The position numbers and the translations under genes were made by a program. The notes beneath the pieces are model-generated. The model saw only the letters and a list, made by a program, of their open reading frames with translations. It ran no database searches and was not told the DNA's origin. From positions 1 through 64,000 of the forward strand of contig RDEW01000099.1 in NCBI GenBank assembly GCA_011109175.1: a stretch of 64,000 nucleotides of DNA, written 5' to 3'. This DNA comes from Dicyema japonicum. Lineage: Eukaryota > Dicyemida > Rhombozoa > Dicyemidae. This document shows, piece after piece, positions 25,147 to 34,983 of the stretch; the stretch's first letter is position 1; every line of letters begins with the position of its first letter.

Positions 25147-26115
25147 CAGGGGTTCCCAACGTGATCTAAGTGCTCCACCTGTGGTCCACAGAGATTTTGC
25201 AGTGGTTCACAGAGCGATTTCACAAAATATTAAAATAAAATATTTAAAATAATTTAATTAAATTAATTACAGTAAACCCTCATTAATCCGAACTACTGAA
25301 GATATCATCATTACTAAAGATATCATCATTTCATAACCTAAATCTTTCCCTTTTAGAAAAATCTCATCTAAAGTTAGAAATTTTATTTATTTTTATTTTT
25401 TTAGAAATTTAATAAAGCAATCGAAAATGAGGATTACTATAGCTCTTTGTGCTAATGAAACTGGAACAATGAAAATTACTTTTTTTTATTGGCCATAATA
25501 AAAGACCAAGATTTTTAAAAGATTTTGACTTTGAAAATTATTGTATTTTATTATTATTGTACTATGGAAATAAAGGGTTTGAATGACAACATAAAATTTT
25601 TTTTGTAAATTTACGGAAAGCCATCATTACATCACACACGAAGTATAGAAAACCATAAAAATTGTTTTAAAGAGACTGAGGCAATTAAATTTCTTGATTA
25701 ATTTGCTAATAAAGATAAAATGCTAGATCCTGTCTTGAATGAGTATCGAAAGAACTGAACTTGCTAATGAATAAGAAACTGAAGTGATCGAAGAGAACGA
25801 AATCGTCATTGAACTGCTTACTAAAATGTTGGGCTATAAGTCCAGCAGTTCCAAAATCACGGAACGCTGGATTTCTGAAGAGTTCCAGCCACCAATGCCT
25901 ATTGAATCCTTGATATGAATGAATCATGGAACGCGCTGTCGTGACTGCGAAGGTCCGGTCACTCGACCGATACGTGCTTGTGTGAGGTCGAGGTAGGGGC
26001 ATCAGGCCAAGATGAGGTCCCTGCTAGAGCGTGGTGGGATCACGTGATTAGTTAGTTTGTGTAACCGTGTTCTCTGATGAATGTGGTCCATTTGTGAAAA
26101 AATTGAGAACCCCTG
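25147..26115. mobile_element. Non-autonomous hAT-like element, 969 bp
   Basis: The left end CAGGGGTTCCCAACG (25147) and right end ...GAGAACCCCTG (26115) are imperfect inverted repeats of hAT type. They are flanked by 8-bp near-identical target copies, ATTTAATC and ATTTAATT. There is no intact transposase inside. A second TIR-like sequence, CAGTAAACCCTCATTAATCC, lies at 25270. At about 25807-25845 there is a ~39-bp segment identical to part of the 19.7-kb LINE linker, followed by LINE-like material, so the element has captured or received other sequence. Confidence 0.6.
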
Positions 26116-26201
26116 ATTTAATTAACCGAATATCAGGGGGACTAAATCCTTTTGAATATTAGGGATAAGTGAAGATAAATTAGATTAATGTATAATTAGA
26201 C

Positions 26202-27072
26202 TCATAAATTGGAAATGAATTCTATCAATGTCTTTAGTCCTCTCGTGGTGTAAAGATCTCTTGAATCGGCCAGACTTGCATGTGAAAAATCTATCATTTT
26301 AACTACACATTTCTTCTCATTTTCAATATTCTCATTCTCATAGGCAATTATGATAGAACTTGACTTGAAATGCCACGTGGTTTGTTGGTTCAAAAGTTCC
26401 AACAATTCACTCAGTTTTTTAACAATTTTAAATTTATTTTTACTCCCAAACATGAGATCTCGTTCAAAGAATGCTTTGAGTTCTAAAATCACATATTTCC
26501 GACAGAATGCCTTCTCTGAGTGATGATTGGTCCAAAGCTCGACCTTTAGCCTTATCAGTACAGTAATAGTCGTCAGCAGAGCGATACACCTTAGAGTACA
26601 CTAAAACGTAAAACCCGCATTCCACATATCTGAAAGAACACTTTATTCGCTAATTTGTACTTTTCTTGATTGAGAAGTCCGATTTTGATGTCGGCGGCCG
26701 TCGGGGATTTTAAACTGTGAAATACATTTTCTAGGTAAATGAATTTATCCCCTAATCGGTAATTATCGGTGATTACCAATGGAATCGATATTATCTGTTA
26801 TCCCATAATATTTCGGAAAGAAGTTTGTTAGTTTTTTCAAGCAAAAATCTGTTGATTTCAGAATTTCCTGGTAAAAGTGTGCCTCTTGGTACCCACGTGA
26901 ATATTTCTTGAGTCTCTTCACTATAAACCCTCCTGGAATTTCAAAGAAAACTGGTCGATTATTTATTTATTTTACATTGTTTGTCATCTTCTGACTTTAG
27001 TCCATGACCACCTAATTGGTTAGCAAATGGCTTCAAATCAGATATTTTTAATTGATTGAGATTTTCAAACAT
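26202..27072 (-). CDS. Inositol polyphosphate kinase (IPMK/IP3K/IP6K superfamily)
   Basis: Phosphorylates soluble inositol phosphates, in the nucleus or cytosol in other animals. Exons are 27072-26976, 26950-26777, 26751-26615, 26589-26493 and 26473-26202; introns are 25, 25, 25 and 19 nt, giving 777 nt (258 residues). The family hallmarks occur in order: an N-terminal LKPFANQLGGH stretch, FPKYYG, the substrate-binding PxxxDxKxG motif as PTAADIKIG, CGMRVY, DKAKGRAL, SSSIIIAYE and the metal-binding MIDFSH near the C-terminus. The insert between KYYG and the PxxxDxKxG region is very short, so the protein is more compact than vertebrate IP6K and closer in size to IPMK or IP3K catalytic cores. 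The first ATG in frame lies two dozen codons after an upstream stop. The last intron (19 nt, 26492-26474) is the shortest and least certain. The subfamily is not decided. Confidence 0.88.
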
Positions 27073-27079
27073 CAATTTA

Positions 27080-28800
27080 TTTTTCGATTGTATTTTATTA
27101 GTTTTTAAGTTTGCTATTAAATAATATTAAATTTCTAATAAATTAATAAATAAATTACAATCGAGACATCTGGTGCGGCCGGAAGTATTACAGCCTTTTC
27201 CTAAAGAAAATCAGGGGGAAATTGGCCCACCGTAAGAAATACGTGCGGGAAGCGGTCTGGCTGAGCCAACTAATTGGAATCGCAGTTGTCCGCGAAAACG
27301 TTTACTCCGTAATGTCTGCAGCCGCTCTCCCCCATAGTTAATAATTAATATTTTACTTTAATAAAATAACTGACAGTTTTTTTATTCTTAAATTAATAAA
27401 TAAGTTTATTGCAAATTAATATTTTCCGAAATTTCTTAACTAGTAGAACGGAAATAAACCGATTATCTTAATCTGACCGTAAGAATTGAGATCTTGGTTG
27501 AGGAATATCTTCATCTCTTTAAATCAGTGATCTTGGGGCAATAAATAAAGGAAAGAATTCATGCAAGAAATAGAATTTAATTTATTTTTAACGAAATACG
27601 TGTATTTTCTTAATTCATTATTTTTGTAGTTTTTTTTCATTATTATTTTTAAAATGAACAAGTAAAGTCTTTTAGTTAAGCGGTCAGGATTGTATGAGCT
27701 TTTCCTCTGATCACCTTCATCTCGAGCCTAGGCCTTAATATATGTCACCGTCATTACGTGAAACTCCACTGGAACCAATCAAAATACAAATTAGTTCCAT
27801 GGATATTTCAGAGTTTTCTAATTTGAATGTTGCAATTTTTATATTTTAAAATCATAAAGTGACAAAAATCCACTCAAATGAATAGAATGGCATTTTAATG
27901 ATATTTTATTATTTTTAATTAGCAAAAAACTTTATTAATTTCACGTACGACGAAGTTCCATGTGCGGACGGTGATGATGTATTTTAATAACTCAATATAA
28001 TAAATAATCATTTTGCTATCTTGTTCTCCTCCTAATATTGACACAAACGAAGCTCCTCTACCGCTGGAACTTCGTATCCATTAAAGCCTTGCGTTGCACT
28101 CACAACATGGATCTACACTACTATATGACATTCTTCTCCGTTTTGTCCATCCTGCCTTCTGGACGACAAGAATACATATTCCTTTCTCCAGGTCCTTCTC
28201 CTAGTTCTGCAAGCACTTGATACAACCGACTGATCTCAGACCGTTCGCTCTTGGCTGTGTCGTTCTTGTCTGCCGCCGGTTTTCTTTACTCGAAGGTATC
28301 GGGGATAAATAAATGTCCTGAGTAGGAAGACATGGATTAATCGTATAATGATTATATTAATCATGTGGTTAAATGACCTCGAATTAGTTTACTAATACTA
28401 ATTCTTTAATCTCTTTTCAAAACTCAAGTCTCCTACGATCTGTAAGAGCTCATTCCAGTCCAAGGGGATCCAGTTTTACTTGAATCTGGAGACTTCCAGA
28501 CTCACGCGATAACTCAACTGTTGACTCTATGCATCAGCCTCCCCCGTAGCTCAATATTCCTTACAAACCGTGCCTTGTTAGCTAACTGATTTTTAAATAA
28601 CAAATTTCCCTCATTCCTTACTTTAGAAGTTGACAAATTGGTCTCTATGGTGATTGCATGAGTATTTGGTTAAACAGACCAAGGGATAATTATGCATTAA
28701 CCTAGGGAACAGAATGTCGTTCAGGCATTGGAAGTCTCATGAGATAGACGAACCCGTGACCTAAGCCACTTTGCCCGACACGGTTGTTAACTAAATTAAT
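27080..28800. other. Mostly unassigned; small protein-like segment at 27.19-27.34 kb
   Basis: At about 27195-27340 the plus strand reads KIRGKLAHRKKYVREAVWLS, QLIGIAVVRENVYSVM, then a stop. It looks like a LINE C-terminal stub, but the call is weak. The rest is AT-rich. Confidence 0.35.
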
Positions 28801-28809
28801 AATAGTCTA

Positions 28810-29060
28810 TTAGTAAACGATATTCTGATAACTCATGCAGATGATATTTTTCTGTCCTCACGTGATCTGGATATTCAGGTTGCCATCTCAGGATTAAAAC
28901 AACAACTGGAAACTTAACGCTTGGTTAGAGGACAACCACCTATCAATTAGCCACGGGAAATTAATTACTATGCTATCCACCACTGGCAGCAGACGGACTT
29001 TGAAGCTAAAGGTGGATTATACATAAATCCCATATAGTAATTACCAGAAAATCAGGAGAA
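28810..29060 (+). mobile_element. Reverse transcriptase fragment, jockey/CR1-like LINE
   Basis: The plus strand encodes ILITHADDIFLSSRDLDIQV (catalytic ADD), AISGLKQQLET and, after a shift, AWLEDNHLSISHGKL. This is the palm and adjoining region of a non-LTR reverse transcriptase of the jockey/CR1 type. Possible C-terminal remnants continue to about 29480 but are too broken to assign. Confidence 0.6.
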
Positions 29061-30261
29061 TCACCTTCGATATGGTTTTATCAGCATATCGAAAACGTGA
29101 TTATCAGAAGCCTCTCAGGATTTTTTATGGCAGTGCGTCAAGCCATTCATCTCTTATGCATGTGTTTCTTGGAGTCCTTAGGATCAATTCGTAGAAGATA
29201 TAACCTCATGGAAAAGGGTTTAGAAAAGGCGGAACAGTGGAATTGTGTAAATAAATGCTCATCAGTGATATTTCAGAAATAACTAATGCAGGTAAACATT
29301 CAGGATGTCCGTTCTATCAAACAATTCTCTTTCCGGTATTTGCATGTGTGGGTTCAGGAGAGGATCACCTCATCAAACTGAAGGCACTGTTGAAATTTGT
29401 TGGATCACTTGCCGGTCGAAATTTCACTCCTGCCCTATTCGGACAAAAGGTTCCATGCATATGCGATGCTGATAAAAATTGACGACTAAATCATAATTTT
29501 AAATAACAATAGGAATCAAGATTAACTATCATCTTCAGATAGATGATTAGCAAAGTTCTTTCAATTTTTTGACCAGTCAGGATTTGAAACCAACATTTCG
29601 TCAAACAAAACCTCGGGTTTGAACTGTCTTCCAACTCCTTTATCTAACAAAGTTCATAAAAAGGTGTGAGAAGAGGGATTTTATCCATTACACGCAATAT
29701 AGAAATTTTGAGCAATAAACACTTAATCCCCTCAACAATGCATTATTAGTCACTAGGCTCAATAGCCTAATAAATTATAATGGAACAATAAATAATGAAG
29801 AAACGAATATTCGTGAATTGTACTTTTAATAACAAATTATATACACTTTCTAAGCATTTGAAGCAAAATACATTTTGGATGTCGATGTCCTTTACGCTTC
29901 CTGATCGTTAGCTAGAGACTTCAACCATTCTAGGTAATTTCGTAGGGTGACAGGCAGAGTTTATCTTAAGATTTAACAAAGCGTTCCTCTTAACAACACT
30001 AAAACTTTCCATAGATATGCTTGGTTAGGAGGTTAGTCCATACAGTCTTCAGCGAAACTCAGCTATTCCAGGGCTATTGGTTTACAATCAAAATCTCGTA
30101 GATCGTTTTACAAAAAATCCTAATCAGCCAGCTTTGTGATGTTATATTGATAACAAATGAGACAAATAAATATACAAAACAATTAGTAAAGAAATATATT
30201 ACACAATCACAAAGACCCATTTCTAACACAATTACGATGCACTTGGGGTCTACTTCCAACA

Positions 30262-31952
30262 CTAAACAGTGAGATAGCCCGCCCACAACTCCTCAGTCCT
30301 ACAATCACCCAAAATCATACTCTCCACAATAGCATCAGCAACCACATAATAACGACGTTCTGAAAACTCAGTCTTTTTTCCCACCAAAATAGCATCCCTC
30401 ACAAAACCGCACTCAACCATGCTCATTGCGTAGGAGACCGCATCTTTTCGTCGACAAATTCCATCCACGTGCTCTAACAGCCAAGAGACCAGCTCTGAAC
30501 CAAGAAAAGCACTTGAAATCGTCATCTTCAGCCATAGTCTGTCTCGAATAGGCAGAGCATTGTCGATGTCCGTCCTCATCATGGCTGCCACCACAGCAAA
30601 CATATCAGTGTTTAAACTCAATTGTTGGTGACACGTGGGAGTTACTATGGTACCCGAATCCGCAGAAAACCTCGTTATACTACGATCACATAACAACGAA
30701 TCGAGAAAATCATTCGAATCGAAGTCAGCAAATACAAGAGCAACCTTTTTCCTAAAAATCACAAATAGAGACTTTTCAGGATTCAAAGCCACGTGGAGAA
30801 GTTTCATGGACTCTGAGTTTGAAAAATTTTCCAATGATCTTCCATTGACCTCCAAAACAAGCATTCCGGTAGAAATCCGACCATCGATTTCGGCTGCACC
30901 ACTAAACACTAAAGCAAACGAAAAAACCCGCGTAAAATTGAATCGACTAAAATTCCTTGGTCGTTTCCTGCTTTGTCGACTCTGCCAGAAAATCTTATTC
31001 CAACAGGGACGTAAGATGAAATATAAAGTTCTACTTTGACGATTTGGACATCGGCAGAGGTAACCCTAGAAAGAAGGGAAGTACAGAGGCTGGGACAGTT
31101 AATTTTCTTGGTTTATCACATAAATACTTTATTCATTAACTTATCATTCCAGTTTGACCACGAATATCCTGTTGCAATGGAGGAGTGTCTAATATGACAA
31201 ATTAATGGCTTACGATGATTTTAACGGGGGATCGATGTTTTCACCACTACAGGTCTTTCCACTTCTAGTGATAACAAAAACGTTAGGAAATTTAATTATA
31301 ACAATAAAATTTAAAAAATTGGTTAACCACATAAAAATTATATATTATTTTAAATATACGCAAAAATTTTATAATTATTTTTTACCACAAAGATTTATAT
31401 ATAGATTTAGTAAATTGATAAATAATGGTTAACACGTAAAAGTAATATTTAACGTAATATTGAAAACAAAATTACCTTAAATTTAATTTAAAGAATTTAT
31501 TAAATGTTATAATGTTGGTTAACCACATAAAAAATAAACATTAAATAATTAATAATCAAAATTTACAGAGTAGAGGATTTCGCCGAAACAACGCAGACAG
31601 AATTACCGGGAGAATTCCTCTCAGCATTTTTTATTAACTAACAATTGTCAACCAAAAGTACCCAAAACTCGAGTTTTCCGTTGTGAGGGACTCTTATTAA
31701 GTCAGTATCCTTGACCTCCGCTCTCACAGATCTGGGAGTCATAATATCAGCATACCCAAATTCGTCGTCCTGTGAGGAAATAAAAAACCTGTAATTGTTG
31801 GATATCTCTAGTTCATTCTTTAGTTTGGTGACAGGAACAAATATGGAATCCTCTGCATTGTAGGGCGTTTGATGTAGTCGTTTGACTTCAATTTCGTATA
31901 TGTAAGGCGTATTATCGTTTTCGAAATGCAGTATAACTTTAATAGAAGACAT
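30262..31952 (-). CDS. DVL: Dishevelled homologue (DIX, PDZ and DEP domains)
   Basis: Cytoplasmic hub of Wnt signalling linking Frizzled to Axin. The first exon starts at ATG 31952 and encodes a DIX domain (MSSIKVILHFENDNTPYIYE, then FFISSQDDEFGYAD and LEFWVLLVDN). A PDZ domain is split by a 26-nt intron at 30927-30902: VPVGIRFSGRV...GILVDSILRG joins GAAEIDGRISTGMLVLEVNG. Only the second of two AG sites in that intron restores the conserved RGGAAEIDGR. The last exon, 30901-30262, carries the DEP domain (RDRLWLKMTISSAFLGSELV, then RRYYVVAD) and a stop soon after. The long Ser/Pro/His-rich tail of insect and vertebrate proteins is missing. The DIX-PDZ linker (31640-31070) is unresolved: a probable 25-nt intron lies near 31210, followed by an AT-rich repeat block, so one larger intron or an insertion is possible. 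The PDZ exon probably starts near 31065. Confidence 0.85.
31290..31570. repeat. AT-rich direct repeats between DIX and PDZ exons
   Basis: TTGGTTAACCACATAAAAA occurs at about 31319 and again at about 31513, with a related GGTTAACACGTAAAAG near 31427. The block is nearly pure A/T and interrupts the Dishevelled gene where a normal intron of this genome would be ~25 nt. Confidence 0.6.
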
Positions 31953-32814
31953 CACCTAGTAACACGGCAACATATTTTAAAATTTCAGTATTTTTTAATT
32001 TTTAATATTAATTTTAAAATTATTTAAAATATTATAAAATTAATTTTTTATTTCGGCGATTTAACATCATCATCGTGACATGAGCATGTGTTTTTAGAAT
32101 TATGTAGGGTCAGAAACCATCCAGTCCTGAATTGTATATCAAGTAGTAGTTCGATCCACGCATCTCCTATGCATGTGCTTCCTGGAGTCAATTCATCTCT
32201 TATTCTAAGATCTCGGCTGCAAACAAAATATCAGACATAGTCACACATAGTTATTATCAGATAGAAAGGCCGACATTATTGTCTTTAGAGTTACCAATTA
32301 GGTGGGCTCAAGAGAAGATCACTTAACCCAAGTTCCAATTAGTCTACGTACCGTACTCACTGGTGATCTATTGTATACTTTTCTTTTCCCATTGTTGCGT
32401 CTGTGTTGTGATGCATAGTCAAACCCCGGTCTTGTTTCCTAATAAAAACTCTTAAGCTAAATGTTTACGGTATCCGCAGAAAAGTTCTGGAACGTCGTTT
32501 CCTGATTGTGAATCTCCACGTGCAAATTGCAGTTATTTGTGATTGCAGTATAGATCAATCCCTTTCCTAGTTTCCAGGATTTTATGTAAAGCGTTGCCTA
32601 TTTATTCACAAACTCTCGAATGTTGATCCCAAGGAAGGAAAAACAAAAGATCGGCTGGGACACGGCGAAAGGTGATCAGTCCCGTGGACCTCAAGCGTAC
32701 GTGAAGGCCACAGTGGCGACTTTTCCTTCCCGGTCTTGTATATGAAGACATTAAGACCCAAACCACATATTGATTATAATTCAAAGCCAGAGAATTGTTA
32801 GTGAGTTAATATAG

Positions 32815-33938
32815 TTATTTCAATATTGGATAAATAGCATATTTGAGATAATGGCAATTACCCTTCCCACGTGCAAGTCTCATGTAGCCACTCTCACCCC
32901 AACGTATACCCCAACTATTTTTTATAAGCCAGTATTTTTCTCCTTTAGATTCTCCATACCCAACCACCACACTAAAATGGGATAAACCGCCTTGACAGTT
33001 TTTCATGTGAAATATACCTCAACAAATAAAAATCACTACCCCCAAAATACATTTTAAAACGAATCATATCACCCTTCATACTCACGCCTACAGGACCTTT
33101 ATTTACGAGAACATTTTGAAGGATTTTTTCAGACGGAGAAAAGATAACTTTAACTTTTTTCAATTTAAAGCGAATGTCTGGTCTGCCTCTAAATTTGCAT
33201 TTTTGAACCTATAAATTGAAATAAATTGAACTTTCCCCTCATATGGATATCGTCTGCTAGAACTGAGTCCCCCGTTGTGCTTTATGAAATTAAATGCTCG
33301 TTTTGATTTCCCCCCATTACATCCATGATTTACTGCGCAGTCTATAATACTCTGCTCACTAAATGAGACCAGTTTTCTGTATTTGAAAGCGTAATAAGAT
33401 TCCAAAAGAGCAGTCTACGAATTTCAAATCACAATAAACAGTCCCAAACGCGTAGCATGCCCCACACAATCCCTGGTCCTTCACGGCAGTTACAAATTTG
33501 ATTTTCCTCCAATCTAAAGATTTTGGAAATTTGAAAGAATCTCCAAACAGTAACTCATCCTCAAAATCCTCATATGAAGTGTCATTCCTCACAAATCAAA
33601 GTTATTTCCCTTGAATACCTCACTGGTTGTCTAGGATAAATAATGAACATACCATATCAGAAAATCTATTTATTCCTAATTGGAACGATGATTTTCCCGC
33701 CATTTTGTGGTTTTCGAGGATATTCAGGTTAGCAATGAATATAGCCTTTCGGACTTCAAATTCCAAGCCAAAATAGGTTTTGTCTAGATAGATTATTATA
33801 ATTACTGTATTGGTAGAGAAAGCTATTCCATTTTACATTCAAATGATCTTTCTGTACTAAAGGGTATGAGTCATATTTGAATGAAATTGCTGTTCGAGTA
33901 AGATAAGTTAATTGAATTATAAAAATCAGGCTAATCAT
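32815..33938 (-). CDS. Cathepsin L-like cysteine protease, complete, seven exons
   Basis: Papain-family (C1A) zymogen, predicted to be secreted or lysosomal and to cut proteins with a Cys-His-Asn triad. I read exons 33938-33806, 33783-33653, 33630-33619, 33568-33440, 33414-33232, 33208-33040 and 33017-32815. The introns are 22, 22, 50, 25, 23 and 22 nt, all GT...AG, and the exons sum to exactly 960 nt (319 residues plus stop). A hydrophobic signal peptide ([13 protein letters not shown]) is followed by an I29 inhibitor propeptide with W..F..YNKTY and [12 protein letters not shown]. The mature enzyme has [13 protein letters not shown] (oxyanion Gln and catalytic Cys), [16 protein letters not shown] (catalytic His) and NSWG (catalytic Asn). 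The length is normal for cathepsin L. The Trp that usually follows the catalytic Cys is Tyr. Exon 3 is only 12 nt; the 50-nt intron after it is the least certain junction, although no other choice kept the frame. Confidence 0.93.
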
Positions 33939-33992
33939 TATGATAATTAATTCTAATATATTTTATTAAAATAAAAATGTTATTTTATTAAA

Positions 33993-34280
33993 TTAATTAA
34001 TTATGTAAATTAAATTTATTTTTTTTGTTCCGCTCACAACTTGATTCATCCGTACAGGAAGTGTGTCGGCTATCGGATAGAACACCAAGAAAGGATGAGG
34101 CGGCTTCTTAAGGAGGCCTGGATCACCTGTAAGCCCTCGCTTTCTTTTATTTTGTCTGAAATTCTTGGTTACAAATAAATAAACTTGAAACGTCTGGTTC
34201 CCTTCCTCCTGCGACGATGGAATTCTTGAATCGTCTAGGAAACGCCGCATTAAAAATGAAGTAAAACTAATTTCTAGCAA
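33993..34280 (-). other. Unassigned 95-codon open frame
   Basis: A minus-strand frame (...LMRRFLDDSRIPSSQEEGNQ, PPHPFLVFYPIADTLPVRMN) lies 55 nt upstream of the cathepsin start. No domain is recognised, and there is no signal peptide or clear splice link to the protease. It may be the remnant of a repeat. Confidence 0.25.
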
Positions 34281-34477
34281 TCTCTACCTTTTTGATGATC
34301 GAAAAGTTGTTGAATAATCGAGAAACCATTGTATATGAATGAATTCTTTGAATTCCTTAAGAAATACAAGACTTATCAATCTCCCCATATCTCCCTGCAT
34401 AATCAACTTTCTAAATCTCTATATATTAAAGCTCGTTTTCACATATTTTCGATCATTCAAATAAAAAACAGCACTTT

Positions 34478-34780
34478 TCAGTGGAAGCAAAATATAGCTC
34501 CACACAGGCAGGCACACAGTTTATTAGAGTAAGAACAGTTATGATAACTATCGGTACAAAGAGAACCAAGGAATGTTCCTACCTTCTTTTTCTTTATGTT
34601 GCATGTGAGTCCTAGACGATCTGGTTCCGCAGTGGAGTATTCCCAGATGACAGCGTCACTCATACCAAAAGCATCATTGATGCTGGGAACCTCTAGCCGC
34701 AATGTACAGCAGGGAGATTCGCTTCCAGAACCATCGGGATTTTGTCCTGAACAATCCTGACTAAAAACTAACGATTTCAA
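34478..34780 (-). repeat. Element 3' region with unidentified 100-codon frame
   Basis: An open minus-strand frame (CTLRLEVPSINDAFGMSDAV, IWEYSTAEPDRLG) runs into a region related to the 4.35- and 63.9-kb tails (AGGCAGGCACACAGTTTATT, then AGAACAGTTATGATAAC). The phrase GACGATCTGGTTCCGCAGTG also occurs near 12970. I do not recognise the protein. Multiple copies of the surrounding DNA make a mobile element more likely than a host gene. Confidence 0.4.
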
Positions 34781-34983
34781 GCGGATCCTAACCTCATTTC
34801 AATGTCGTAGTCCACGCTCATAGCTAACCTCCCGGCTGTAATCAACACAAAAGCAAATATCGTGTAATATAGCATAAATCATATTTCCACGAATGTGAAG
34901 TCACTAGGCCATACCAAGTGAGTACAATCGGGACAATCTTGACCTCTGCTTGGTGTATCAACTCCATGCCTTTGGAAAGAAGG

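Noticed and set aside
30635-31039. 134-codon plus-strand open frame
   Set aside because: It is antisense to the PDZ/DEP exons of Dishevelled, has no domain, and owes its openness to the coding strand opposite.
32602-32784. 60-codon minus-strand frame downstream of the cathepsin as an extra exon
   Set aside because: The protease already ends with its own stop after the conserved C-terminus, and the frame has no papain-family content.
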